Program-made: the position numbers and the translations under genes | The notes under the pieces: generated by a model | Told to the model about the DNA's origin: nothing | What the model saw: only the letters and a program-made list of their open reading frames with translations | The model's database searches: none | In this document: piece by piece, positions 1-6,507 of the stretch | How positions within the stretch are numbered: the first letter of the stretch is position 1 | Layout: each line of letters starts with the position of its first letter | Assembly (NCBI GenBank): GCA_030044325.1 | Contig: JASHWA010000640.1 | Span: 1-6,893, forward strand | DNA: 6,893 nt | Origin: Bryobacteraceae bacterium | GTDB taxonomy: Bacteria > Acidobacteriota > Terriglobia > Bryobacterales > Bryobacteraceae | Direction: 5' to 3'

Positions 1-2439
1 GGCGCATCGTCCCAGATCCCGCATACGAACAATCTGCAACTTGCGCCGCGGACGGTTCTGCGGCAGCAATACCTGATCGGACGCGCGCTCGGCCATGGCG
101 GATTCGGCATCACCTACCTGGCCTACGACATCGGGCTACAAAGCCGCCTGGCCATAAAGGAATACATGCCCAGCGGCGTGGCCGGCCGCAGCGCTCCCAA
201 GCCGACCGTCGCGCCGTTCACCGAGCGCATGCAGGAAGAATACGAGTGGGGACTCGACCGATTCCTGGATGAAGCGCGCACGCTCAAGAAATTCTCGACG
301 CACCCCAATATTGTTTCGGTGGATACGATTTTCCGCGACAACGGCACGGCGTACATGGTGATGGAGTATCTCGAAGGCATGACGTTCGAGGAATTCCTGC
401 GCCGGCGCGGCGGGAAAATCACGTTCGAGACGGCGCTGCGGATCATGCAGCCGGTGATGGACGCGCTCGCCGCGGTCCACGCCGAAGGGATTCTGCATCG
501 CGACATCAGCCCCGACAACATCCATCTTTCGAAAACCGGAAAGGTGAAGCTGATGGATTTCGGCGCGGCGCGCAACGCGCTCAGCCAGAAGAGCCGCAAT
601 CTTTCTGTGATTTTGAAGGAAGGCTACGCGCCCGAAGAGCAGTATCGTTCGAGCGGGATACAAGGTCCGTGGACGGATGTATACGCGACCGCGGCCACGC
701 TGTACCACGCGATCACGGGAAAAATTCCGCCGCCGGCGCTCGACCGCACGGCGGAGGATCGCCTGGAGAGCCCATCGCGCCTCGGAATTCCCATGCCGGG
801 CGGCGCGGAAGCAGCGCTGATGAAAGCGCTGGCGGTTCGCGCCGCGGATCGTTTCCAGTCGATGGAGGACTTCAAGGGCGCGCTGACCGGAGAAACGCGG
901 CCGATCTCGCAAGCGCCGCAAACGGCGACCATGACGCCGCCGCAGGCGCCTCAAGCCTTCGCTCCTCCGCAGCCGCCTCAGGCGTTCGCGGCTGCGCCGC
1001 CGATGCCGCCGTCGTCGCTGCCCAGGACGGTTCCGGTGGGCGCCGCGGGACTCGCTCAAACCGAATCGGCGATGCCGCAGCCTCCGCAGCAGTTCGCGAC
1101 GCCTCCCGCGCCTCCACAGTATGCGCCGCCGCAGCAGAATTTAGGGCAGCAGTACGCGCCCACGCAAGCGGTTCCGCCGCCGCAGCCGCCGCAATTTCCT
1201 CCGCAACAATTTGCTCCCCAACAATTTGCTCCCCAACAGGCGCAACAGCAATGGAATCCGCCCCAGCAGCAATGGACGCCGCCGCAGCCTCCGCCCGTTC
1301 CTCCGCAGCAGCAGCAGTGGAACCCACAGCAGAGTTATGCTCCGGTTCCGCCGCCGATGAACGCCGCGGCAGCGCAGGCGCCCGCGAAGAAGAAATTGCC
1401 GAAGTGGCTGATCCCGGTGGCCGCGCTGGCGCTGTTGCTGGTTGCCGGCGCAGCCGCGGTGACGATGAAGTTCGGGCCGGATTTCCTGACCAAGATCGGC
1501 CAACCGTCGGTGCAAAACGATCCGAGCAAGCTTCCGGGACAGGCGCCCGAAGCCGCCGCTTCCGGAGCCAACGGCCAGCCGCCGCAGAGCGATGACGATC
1601 GCCAGAAAGCGCTGGATCAGAATCCGCCGCCGCAGAGCCAGGGCGGCGATCAGCAGCAGGGTCAGGACCAGCAGGCGCAGGATCAACAGCAACAGGGGCA
1701 GGATCAACAGGCGCAGGATCAACAGCAGGGCCCCCCGGGAGGATTTCAGCAGACGCCTGGTCCTGCGACTCCGGCCGGCCGGCGCAGCGGAGCGGCGATC
1801 GTTCCGGTGACGGGAGCTCCTCCTCCGCCGGCGCCGGTGGCAGTCGTTCCGGCCGCGCCCGCGCCGGTGGCCGCGGCGCCGGAAGCTCCGGCACCCGCGC
1901 CGGTCGCGCCGGTGGTTGTCCCGGCCGGCTACGACAAGATGGTCGCGCAGGCGGAAGACATGATCAACAACAGCCAGTACAACGAAGCCGCGGACTTGCT
2001 CAAGAAGGCGATCGCCCTCAATCCCGCCAGGCCGCAGGCCTACAATTCACTGGCGAAAGACCAGCTCTACTTCCTGCAGGATCCGGCCTCGGCGTTCAAG
2101 AACTATCAGCTTGCGCTCGCCAAAGGCGGCCAGGCGAGCTTCTATGTCTATCACGATCACGGCACCGGCGAGTTCGCCGCGACCTGCTCGGGCTGGCTCT
2201 CGGTTTCGCACGTACGCGCCTCGTTCAAGGCCGACGACGGAGTGCATTCGTTCCCCGCCACGCCGGTCAAGGAAGCCAAGCGAAACAAGTTGTTCGGCAA
2301 ATTCCTGAGCGCGAGCGGCAAATCGGCGCACGCTTTTCACGTGCGGCTGATGAATAACGTGAACTTCAATTTCGCGCCCAGCAGCGCCGACCCGGGACAG
2401 GAAGCCGACTTCATCGTGAAAGCGATCGGCGAGAAATAA
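1..2439 (+). CDS. Membrane-anchored Hanks-type Ser/Thr protein kinase with C-terminal TPR-like region (5' partial)
   Basis: The frame is open from base 1, so the true start lies upstream; 812 residues are visible (numbered here from base 1). The kinase domain spans about residues 24-297. It has the glycine-rich loop GHGGFG (31-36), the ATP-binding Lys53 in LAIKEY, the helix-C Glu91 in FLDEAR, the catalytic HRD Asp168 with Asn173, DFG Asp186, and GYAPEEQY near 208-215, so it should be active. The HRDISPDN loop (Ser in place of the usual Lys) and the GFGITYLA signature are typical of one bacterial kinase subfamily. A Pro/Gln-rich linker (298-462) leads to KKKLPK and one membrane helix (469-489), which puts the kinase in the cytoplasm. 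Outside the membrane follow a Gln/Asp repeat (553-576), a Pro/Ala/Val-rich stretch (about 603-642), TPR-like helices (644-712) and an unassigned domain (714-812). It probably phosphorylates proteins on Ser/Thr in response to an extracytoplasmic cue; ligand and substrates are unknown. Confidence 0.93.
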   Translation, partial: GASSQIPHTNNLQLAPRTVLRQQYLIGRALGHGGFGITYLAYDIGLQSRLAIKEYMPSGVAGRSAPKPTVAPFTERMQEEYEWGLDRFLDEARTLKKFSTHPNIVSVDTIFRDNGTAYMVMEYLEGMTFEEFLRRRGGKITFETALRIMQPVMDALAAVHAEGILHRDISPDNIHLSKTGKVKLMDFGAARNALSQKSRNLSVILKEGYAPEEQYRSSGIQGPWTDVYATAATLYHAITGKIPPPALDRTAEDRLESPSRLGIPMPGGAEAALMKALAVRAADRFQSMEDFKGALTGETRPISQAPQTATMTPPQAPQAFAPPQPPQAFAAAPPMPPSSLPRTVPVGAAGLAQTESAMPQPPQQFATPPAPPQYAPPQQNLGQQYAPTQAVPPPQPPQFPPQQFAPQQFAPQQAQQQWNPPQQQWTPPQPPPVPPQQQQWNPQQSYAPVPPPMNAAAAQAPAKKKLPKWLIPVAALALLLVAGAAAVTMKFGPDFLTKIGQPSVQNDPSKLPGQAPEAAASGANGQPPQSDDDRQKALDQNPPPQSQGGDQQQGQDQQAQDQQQQGQDQQAQDQQQGPPGGFQQTPGPATPAGRRSGAAIVPVTGAPPPPAPVAVVPAAPAPVAAAPEAPAPAPVAPVVVPAGYDKMVAQAEDMINNSQYNEAADLLKKAIALNPARPQAYNSLAKDQLYFLQDPASAFKNYQLALAKGGQASFYVYHDHGTGEFAATCSGWLSVSHVRASFKADDGVHSFPATPVKEAKRNKLFGKFLSASGKSAHAFHVRLMNNVNFNFAPSSADPGQEADFIVKAIGEK
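1204..1233 (+). repeat. Exact 15-nt tandem duplication in the Pro/Gln linker of the kinase
   Basis: Two identical 15-nt units, CAACAATTTGCTCCC, lie at 1204-1218 and 1219-1233 and encode QQFAP twice. They are in frame, within the proline/glutamine-rich cytoplasmic linker between the kinase domain and the membrane helix. Identity at the third codon position suggests a recent slippage event rather than selection on the peptide alone. Confidence 0.85.
1657..1728 (+). repeat. Two 36-nt in-frame tandem repeats (Gln/Asp-rich) in the kinase gene
   Basis: Units at 1657-1692 and 1693-1728 differ at 4 of 36 bases and each encode QGQDQQAQDQQQ. All four differences are at third codon positions and silent, so the peptide is identical in both copies. 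The repeat lies just outside the membrane segment, in a low-complexity region probably disordered. Copy number could vary among strains without breaking the frame. Confidence 0.85.
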
Positions 2440-2444
2440 GAGCC

Positions 2445-2507
2445 GGCCGCGAATAAACGCAAATGAACGCGAATCCAATTTGCGTTCATCCGCGTTTATT
2501 TGCGGCC
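2445..2507. repeat. Large imperfect palindrome between convergent genes
   Basis: The left arm, 2445-2473, and the right arm, 2479-2507, are 29 nt each and pair at 25 of 29 positions around a 5-nt centre (TCCAA). Each arm is itself built from two 10-nt-spaced sub-repeats: AATAAACGC at 2452-2460 and AATGAACGC at 2462-2470, mirrored in the right arm. It begins 6 nt after the kinase stop codon and ends 33 nt before the end of the receptor gene. It could act as a two-way RNA hairpin that ends or protects both transcripts. No U-tract follows on either strand, so it is not a classical intrinsic terminator. Translated, it gives INADER and SAFICG peptides, which I recall as common spurious ORFs from dispersed intergenic repeats in Acidobacteriota and similar genomes. 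Confidence 0.8.
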
Positions 2508-2539
2508 ATACCCCGCCGAACAGAATTTCCGAAAATGCT

Positions 2540-5500
2540 CTAGAAAAACAGCCGGACGCCGAGCTGAAGTTCGCGCGGCAGGTTCGCCTGCGAAAGAATC
2601 TTTCCGAAGTTGCCAACCGCCGCTCCCGCGGCATTAACCCCCTGGAACTGCAGGTACGGGTTGTTGAAGGTGGGCGTGTTGAAGGCATCGAAAGCCTCCA
2701 TGCGGAACTCGCCGTTGAAGTGTTCCTTCACGGTGAAGGTCTTGAATAGGGAAAGATCGAAGTTGTTCAACCCCGGACCCAGGTTGGGGAGGACGCGCGA
2801 GACGTCGCCGAAAGTGTACTGCGGAGCCAGCGTGAACGCTGCCGGATTCACGTAAGTGTACAGCCGCGATTCCGGCGATCCCGACCCCGTCGGCGAGATG
2901 CCGGTGGCGTTGGGGCGTTGCTCGCTCGCGCCGATGCCTGAATTGGAATTGGTCTGAAAAACGAGCAGCGGGAATCCCGATTCGATGATGACGATCCCGT
3001 TGAAGGACCATCCGCCCACCGCGTAGTCGAGCGCCCTGCTGTTATTGGCGAACGGCTGTCCTTTGCCGAAGGGAAGGTGATAGGTGAACCCGCCGGTATA
3101 ACGCCACGGCACAGTGGCTGCGCCGAGCGCCCACTCCGCCGCCAGGTTGTACACATTTTGCGGAGCTGCCGGCGCCGTGGCTCCACTGTCCGAGTTGTAA
3201 TAATTCGAGCCGCCCGCTCCGAAAACGTTGTCCTCATTCCGCGCCCAGGTGAACGTGCTCACGAAGGTCACTCCATGCGACAGCCGTTTCTGCGCCTTGA
3301 GAATCAGCGAATCGTATTGAGCCTTGGCTCCGTTGGTGTAATCGAGCACGCTCGAGTATTCCGGATAGGGAGTCAGAAGCTGCGACTGACTGACGGTCGC
3401 GCCACCCAACACACCCAGCGCGGCAGGCGTACCGTAAAACGGATTCGCAACGGCCTTGGTCAACGCGGAACCCATCGAGAGATACTGCGTGGGAACCTGG
3501 TTGACGGGCAGATCGCTGCTGCCGGTCGAGGAATACTGCAAGTGGCTGCTGCGCGCGCCCTGGTAGCCCACTTCGAGTCCGACGCCCCACGGCAGTTGCC
3601 GCTGCAGGTCCGCCGAGAACTGCTGCACGATCCCGTTGGTCCGGCTCGGATCCGGAAAGCTCACCGTCCCGCCGTACAGCGTAGTCACTCCCTGAAGGAT
3701 TCCGACCGGCTGGAGAATCCCCGTCGGGTAAGGATTGCTCAACGAGTTTGCCGGCGTGGCGTTGCCGTTTGAGCTCGCCAGATAGGTCGTGGTCTGGCTT
3801 AATCCCGGAGAATACTGACTGTCAAGATTGAAGTAGATAGGCGCATAAAAAATTCCATACCCTCCGCGGAACACGGTCTTGTCGTTGATCTGATAGGCAA
3901 AACCGCCGCGCGGGCCGAACTTGTCTTTAAGCGCGTTGCAACAGGTGGTCGGATTTCCGTTCTGGTTCGCGATCTGCGGAACTCCATAAGCGAGCACGCC
4001 CGCGGTGGAGCTGAGATCCGCCTGAATGGGGTTAAGGGCGGTCCGATTGAAGCCCACCAGCATGTTGTTGTACTGCTCGCCTTCGCCCGTTTCATACTCG
4101 TAGCGCAGGCCGACGTTCAACGTCAGCTTGTTGGTGGCGCGGATATCGTCCTGAATGTAGCCGGCGTAGTAATTCACATAGAAATACGTGTTCTCGTTAA
4201 CGCCGACGCTCCCCGACCCGGGATACCCGAGCAATGCATCGGCGAAATCGCTGCCGGTGGTCGAACTGGTCCCCGAGTTGTACTGCTGCGTGAAAATCCC
4301 GCTGAAGGTGAAGGCGCCTTCACCGCTGGTGAAAATCGCGCCGTCGGTGTGGATCAGCCGGTAATCGAAACCCATGGTGATGTTATGCTTGCCGGTGGCC
4401 TTGGACACTCCGAAAGAAGTGTTCTTGGACCAGTACACCAGCTGCTCATGCGAGCCGCCGCCCAAGGTGAAACCCGCTTCTGAAAACGTGGTCGCGGGAA
4501 ACTCCGCAACCTGAAGCTGGTCCAGGTAGGACGACGGAAATCCCAGACTGCTCTGATTGAACCCGGCGCTCGCATAGTTGTAGATGTTGGGGAACCGGTT
4601 GAAACCGTACCGGACGGTGAGGACCGTGGTCGGATTGAGGGATATAATCGCGTTCCCTTGCGTCGCATCGACGTGCCGGAACAAGCGATACGCGCCCGAG
4701 TCGCCGATGGACCCGCCCAGATAGTCGCTGCCGGGTTCAAAGCTCTTGTACCACAGGAACGATCCGCTCAGCCGGAGCCAGGTCGTGGGGTCTTCGTCGA
4801 CCCTGGCAACCACCTCATCGGCGTGATTTCTCAGCACGTCCTCGCCCTGATAGTTGACCTGGTCAATGGCCGCATTCGCGTTTTCGTTGGGGCCCGGCAG
4901 GTAGCCCAGAATGGCCTGGCCGATCGGGCTGATCCTGCTCGCCGGGATCATGTTGCTCGGGAACGGTGAGCGCACCACCGTCGCGCCTGACGGGCAGCCG
5001 CTGCCAGTGGTGCAGGCGACCCCGCTCATCGGGTCATAGATCGTTTTGCCGGATGCCGAGAAGTTGCCGTCGATCTCCTGTGCCGTGGGCAGCGACACCG
5101 CTCCCGTGTCCGGCTGGAAGTGAACATAGCCTTCCGTGTTGATGAAGAAGAACGTCTTGTTCTTGCCGTTGTACACCTTGGGAATCACCACCGGACCGCC
5201 GAGGGAAAACTCCCAGTTGTGCCACAATTCCGCCGGGGTCGGGTCCACCAGTGTAGTCGTGCCGGGGATATCGCCCGCCGCATTGTTGAAATACTCATTC
5301 GCTGTCAGTTGTTGCGGACGAATATAGCCGAGCGCGTCGCCGTGGAGCCCATTGGTTCCCGACTTGATCACCGTATTGAACACGCCGCCGCCGGTGCGGC
5401 CCATGGTCGCGTCGTAGGTGCTCTCCTGCAGCTTCATCTCTTCCACCGCGCTTTGGCTGGGAATGATCATCGCCATGTTCTGCGAGCTGGTGATGGGAAC

Positions 5501-6079
5501 GCCGTCGATCGTGTAGTTGTTGCCGCGAATCGGGCCCCCTGCAATCGATAGCGCCGAAGATCCGGTCTGGTCCTGGAAGCGGTTCCAGGTGAGCGGTCCC
5601 GACGGGACCACGTTATTGGCGAGCTTCGACATCAGATACGAGTTGCGCCCGAGATTCGGCAGGTCTTCCATTTGCTGCGTATCGAGAACTTGGCCGTTGG
5701 ATGCCGTCGCGTTCTCGATCACCGGAGATTCGGCGGTCACCTCCACGCTTTCGCTCACGGCGCCCAACTCGAGATGCAAATCCAGTCCGACCTGCTGCGC
5801 CGCGCCTACGATCACACCCCTGCGCTCGAGCTTCTTGAACCCGGACGCCTCGACGCTCACGGTGTAGGTGGCCGGCTGGAGTTGCGCAAACACGTATTCG
5901 CCGGCGGTCGTGCTGACGGTGTCCCGCACAACGCCCGTGGCTTCGTCGCGCAAGGTAACTTTGGCGCCTGAAATCAGCGCACCGGCCGGGTCCTCAATCA
6001 GGCCGCGAAGGCTTCCCACAAAGGTTTGCGCCGAAAGAAGAGAAACGAACAACAACGAAAGATATTTGAAACCCCTCAT
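2540..6079 (-). CDS. Oar-like TonB-dependent outer-membrane receptor with N-terminal carboxypeptidase-regulatory domain
   Basis: The product has 1179 residues. Residues 1-17 form a signal peptide (MRGFKYLSLLFVSLLSA, then Q), so it should enter the periplasm by Sec. Residues about 20-106 are an Ig-like carboxypeptidase-regulatory domain (GLIEDPAGALISGAKVTL, then GEYVFAQLQPATYTVSVEASGF). A plug domain follows at about 117-240, including IRGNNYTIDGVPI and GRTGGGVFNTVIKSGTN. The rest is an outer-membrane beta-barrel with alternating strands such as LTLNVGLRYEYETGE and a terminal Phe (LQLGVRLFF), the usual signal for the BAM assembly machine. Length and motifs fit the Oar-like receptors, of which Acidobacteriota carry many; these are thought to import large oligomeric nutrients, but the ligand cannot be read here. 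Cys356 and Cys362 may form a small disulfide loop. An in-frame GTG at 6080-6082 precedes the ATG; the ATG is chosen because AGGAGG lies 5 nt upstream of it but only 2 nt from the GTG. The gene appears intact. Confidence 0.93.
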   Translation of the reverse strand: MRGFKYLSLLFVSLLSAQTFVGSLRGLIEDPAGALISGAKVTLRDEATGVVRDTVSTTAGEYVFAQLQPATYTVSVEASGFKKLERRGVIVGAAQQVGLDLHLELGAVSESVEVTAESPVIENATASNGQVLDTQQMEDLPNLGRNSYLMSKLANNVVPSGPLTWNRFQDQTGSSALSIAGGPIRGNNYTIDGVPITSSQNMAMIIPSQSAVEEMKLQESTYDATMGRTGGGVFNTVIKSGTNGLHGDALGYIRPQQLTANEYFNNAAGDIPGTTTLVDPTPAELWHNWEFSLGGPVVIPKVYNGKNKTFFFINTEGYVHFQPDTGAVSLPTAQEIDGNFSASGKTIYDPMSGVACTTGSGCPSGATVVRSPFPSNMIPASRISPIGQAILGYLPGPNENANAAIDQVNYQGEDVLRNHADEVVARVDEDPTTWLRLSGSFLWYKSFEPGSDYLGGSIGDSGAYRLFRHVDATQGNAIISLNPTTVLTVRYGFNRFPNIYNYASAGFNQSSLGFPSSYLDQLQVAEFPATTFSEAGFTLGGGSHEQLVYWSKNTSFGVSKATGKHNITMGFDYRLIHTDGAIFTSGEGAFTFSGIFTQQYNSGTSSTTGSDFADALLGYPGSGSVGVNENTYFYVNYYAGYIQDDIRATNKLTLNVGLRYEYETGEGEQYNNMLVGFNRTALNPIQADLSSTAGVLAYGVPQIANQNGNPTTCCNALKDKFGPRGGFAYQINDKTVFRGGYGIFYAPIYFNLDSQYSPGLSQTTTYLASSNGNATPANSLSNPYPTGILQPVGILQGVTTLYGGTVSFPDPSRTNGIVQQFSADLQRQLPWGVGLEVGYQGARSSHLQYSSTGSSDLPVNQVPTQYLSMGSALTKAVANPFYGTPAALGVLGGATVSQSQLLTPYPEYSSVLDYTNGAKAQYDSLILKAQKRLSHGVTFVSTFTWARNEDNVFGAGGSNYYNSDSGATAPAAPQNVYNLAAEWALGAATVPWRYTGGFTYHLPFGKGQPFANNSRALDYAVGGWSFNGIVIIESGFPLLVFQTNSNSGIGASEQRPNATGISPTGSGSPESRLYTYVNPAAFTLAPQYTFGDVSRVLPNLGPGLNNFDLSLFKTFTVKEHFNGEFRMEAFDAFNTPTFNNPYLQFQGVNAAGAAVGNFGKILSQANLPRELQLGVRLFF

Positions 6080-6084
6080 CACTG

Positions 6085-6090
6085 CCTCCT
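6085..6090 (-). promoter_or_regulatory. Shine-Dalgarno site of the TonB-dependent receptor gene
   Basis: The minus strand reads AGGAGG here, a perfect match to the anti-SD core. It is 5 nt from the ATG at 6079 and 2 nt from the overlapping GTG at 6082, which favours the ATG as start. Confidence 0.85.
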
Positions 6091-6100
6091 TTTATTCGAA

Positions 6101-6130
6101 TCAACGTGGATTCATAAGCCCGGGATTCAT
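6101..6130 (-). other. Possible 9-codon leader ORF upstream of the receptor gene
   Basis: The minus strand has ATG at 6130-6128 and TGA at 6103-6101, encoding MNPGLMNPR. The direct repeat has a 15-nt period, so it repeats MNP in frame. The SD-like AGGG immediately upstream is weak and close. It may be a chance ORF; no homolog can be claimed. Confidence 0.2.
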
Positions 6131-6135
6131 AGCCC
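6108..6135. repeat. Near-identical 15-nt-period direct repeat in the receptor-gene leader
   Basis: On the plus strand GGATTCATAAGCCC (6108-6121) is followed by GGATTCATAGCCC (6123-6135); the second copy lacks one A. It lies about 20 nt upstream of the receptor SD site, within the predicted leader. An 8-bp palindrome ATTCGAAT (6094-6101) and the pair GAATC/GATTC (6098-6102 and 6109-6113) overlap or adjoin it. It could be a binding site for a regulator or a leader element. Confidence 0.55.
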
Positions 6136-6219
6136 TGGAATAGTATTCAAATTTTCGGAGGGCGGCGGCCCCATAAGCCGCACGTCGCGAATCTAGCGTG
6201 ACACCTCTAGTTAATACGG

Positions 6220-6248
6220 ACAATAATTGAAACCTTTTTGAAAGTCAA
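6220..6248 (-). promoter_or_regulatory. Predicted sigma-70 promoter for the TonB-dependent receptor gene
   Basis: On the minus strand TTGACT (6248-6243, 5 of 6 matches to the -35 consensus) is followed after exactly 17 nt by TATTGT (6225-6220, 4 of 6 matches to the -10). The spacer is AT-rich. Transcription would start near 6213 and give a leader of about 135 nt. This is the best match on this strand upstream of the gene. Confidence 0.5.
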
Positions 6249-6335
6249 TCGAAAAGTGGTGGCTAACCATCAACGATCAACGATTTCCGATGCAGCGGAG
6301 CGCCACTCCCGAGTGGGCGCGGTCCATCGGCATAG

Positions 6336-6365
6336 TTGACTTGAGGCCGCGTGCTGGTGTATAGT
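6336..6365 (+). promoter_or_regulatory. Predicted sigma-70 promoter for the aminotransferase gene
   Basis: TTGACT (6336-6341, 5 of 6) and TATAGT (6360-6365, 5 of 6) are separated by 18 nt. Transcription would begin near 6372, leaving a leader of about 136 nt before the GTG start. It is the strongest promoter-like sequence in the window. Confidence 0.6.
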
Positions 6366-6378
6366 AGCGCCGTAATTG

Positions 6379-6437
6379 GCTCGCGCCCGGCACGCGCGGT
6401 GTGCGAGCTCTTCGTGTTCCGAAGGGACGGCGCTCGC
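6379..6437 (+). other. Possible mutually exclusive hairpins in the aminotransferase leader
   Basis: GCGAGC at 6403-6408 can pair either with GCTCGC at 6379-6384 or with an identical GCTCGC at 6432-6437, but not both. The second fold would enclose a further hairpin, CTTCG (6410-6414) with CGAAG (6420-6424) around a 5-nt loop. The element begins just after the predicted transcription start. It matches no riboswitch class I recognise, and six-base GC-rich pairings can arise by chance in such DNA. Confidence 0.3.
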
Positions 6438-6460
6438 TTGAGAAAAGCCGGCTGCCGGAA

Positions 6461-6505
6461 ATGAACGGTTCGAATCTGATCCACGTCGATCAACAAGGGA
6501 GATAA
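6461..6505 (+). other. Possible 14-codon leader ORF overlapping the aminotransferase SD site
   Basis: ATG at 6461 opens a frame encoding MNGSNLIHVDQQGR and ends with TAA at 6503-6505, 2 nt before the GTG of the aminotransferase gene and just past its SD. Such spacing would allow translational coupling. No good SD precedes its ATG, and a single His does not make a histidine attenuator peptide. Probably fortuitous. Confidence 0.15.
6496..6501 (+). promoter_or_regulatory. Shine-Dalgarno site fixing the GTG start of the aminotransferase gene
   Basis: AGGGAG sits 6 nt upstream of the GTG at 6508. No ATG in the right frame lies nearby, and starting at this GTG places the twin-arginine motif at residues 18-19, so the GTG start is well supported. 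Confidence 0.75.
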
Positions 6506-6507
6506 CA

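Larger units (their letters stand above)
6080..6507. other. Divergent intergenic region (428 bp) between the receptor and aminotransferase genes
   Basis: No protein-coding gene is evident. The region holds back-to-back promoters whose -35 boxes are 87 nt apart (6249-6335), the receptor SD and leader repeats on the left, and the aminotransferase leader with possible hairpins on the right. Between the promoters, ATCAACG is repeated in tandem (6269-6275 and 6276-6282). The part around 6200-6260 is clearly more AT-rich than the flanking genes, as expected for a promoter zone. Confidence 0.75.

Noticed and set aside
496..519. Kinase might be an inactive pseudokinase because HRDISPDN lacks the usual Lys after HRD
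   Set aside because: Asp168, Asn173, Lys53, Glu91 and DFG are all present, and HRDI-x-P-x-N is usual in this bacterial subfamily.
136..1059. Long minus-strand open frame opposite the kinase domain
   Set aside because: Its Arg-rich product has no recognisable domain, and the plus strand here carries an unmistakable kinase. Long antisense frames are expected in such GC-rich DNA.
669..1595. Second plus-strand frame overlapping the kinase gene
   Set aside because: It gives an Ala/Arg/Ser-rich product without domains and overlaps conserved kinase sequence in another frame.
872..1894. Long minus-strand open frame (340 codons) opposite the Pro/Gln linker
   Set aside because: The product is Ala/Pro/Arg-rich low complexity produced by reading the CAG/CCG repeats in reverse; it has no start or domain support.
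2440..2539. Classical rho-independent terminator
   Set aside because: The hairpin is strong, but no T-run follows on either strand, so I record it as a palindromic repeat.
2047..2688. Minus-strand frame crossing the convergent gap
   Set aside because: It spans the end of the kinase gene, the palindrome and the end of the receptor gene in a non-native frame. Its INADER segment is only the palindrome translated.
3077..3772. Plus-strand open frame within the receptor gene
   Set aside because: It is antisense to well-matched beta-barrel sequence and rich in Arg; a shadow frame.
6461..6505. Histidine-type attenuator leader peptide before the aminotransferase gene
   Set aside because: The 14-codon frame has one His only, and no terminator hairpin with a T-run follows.
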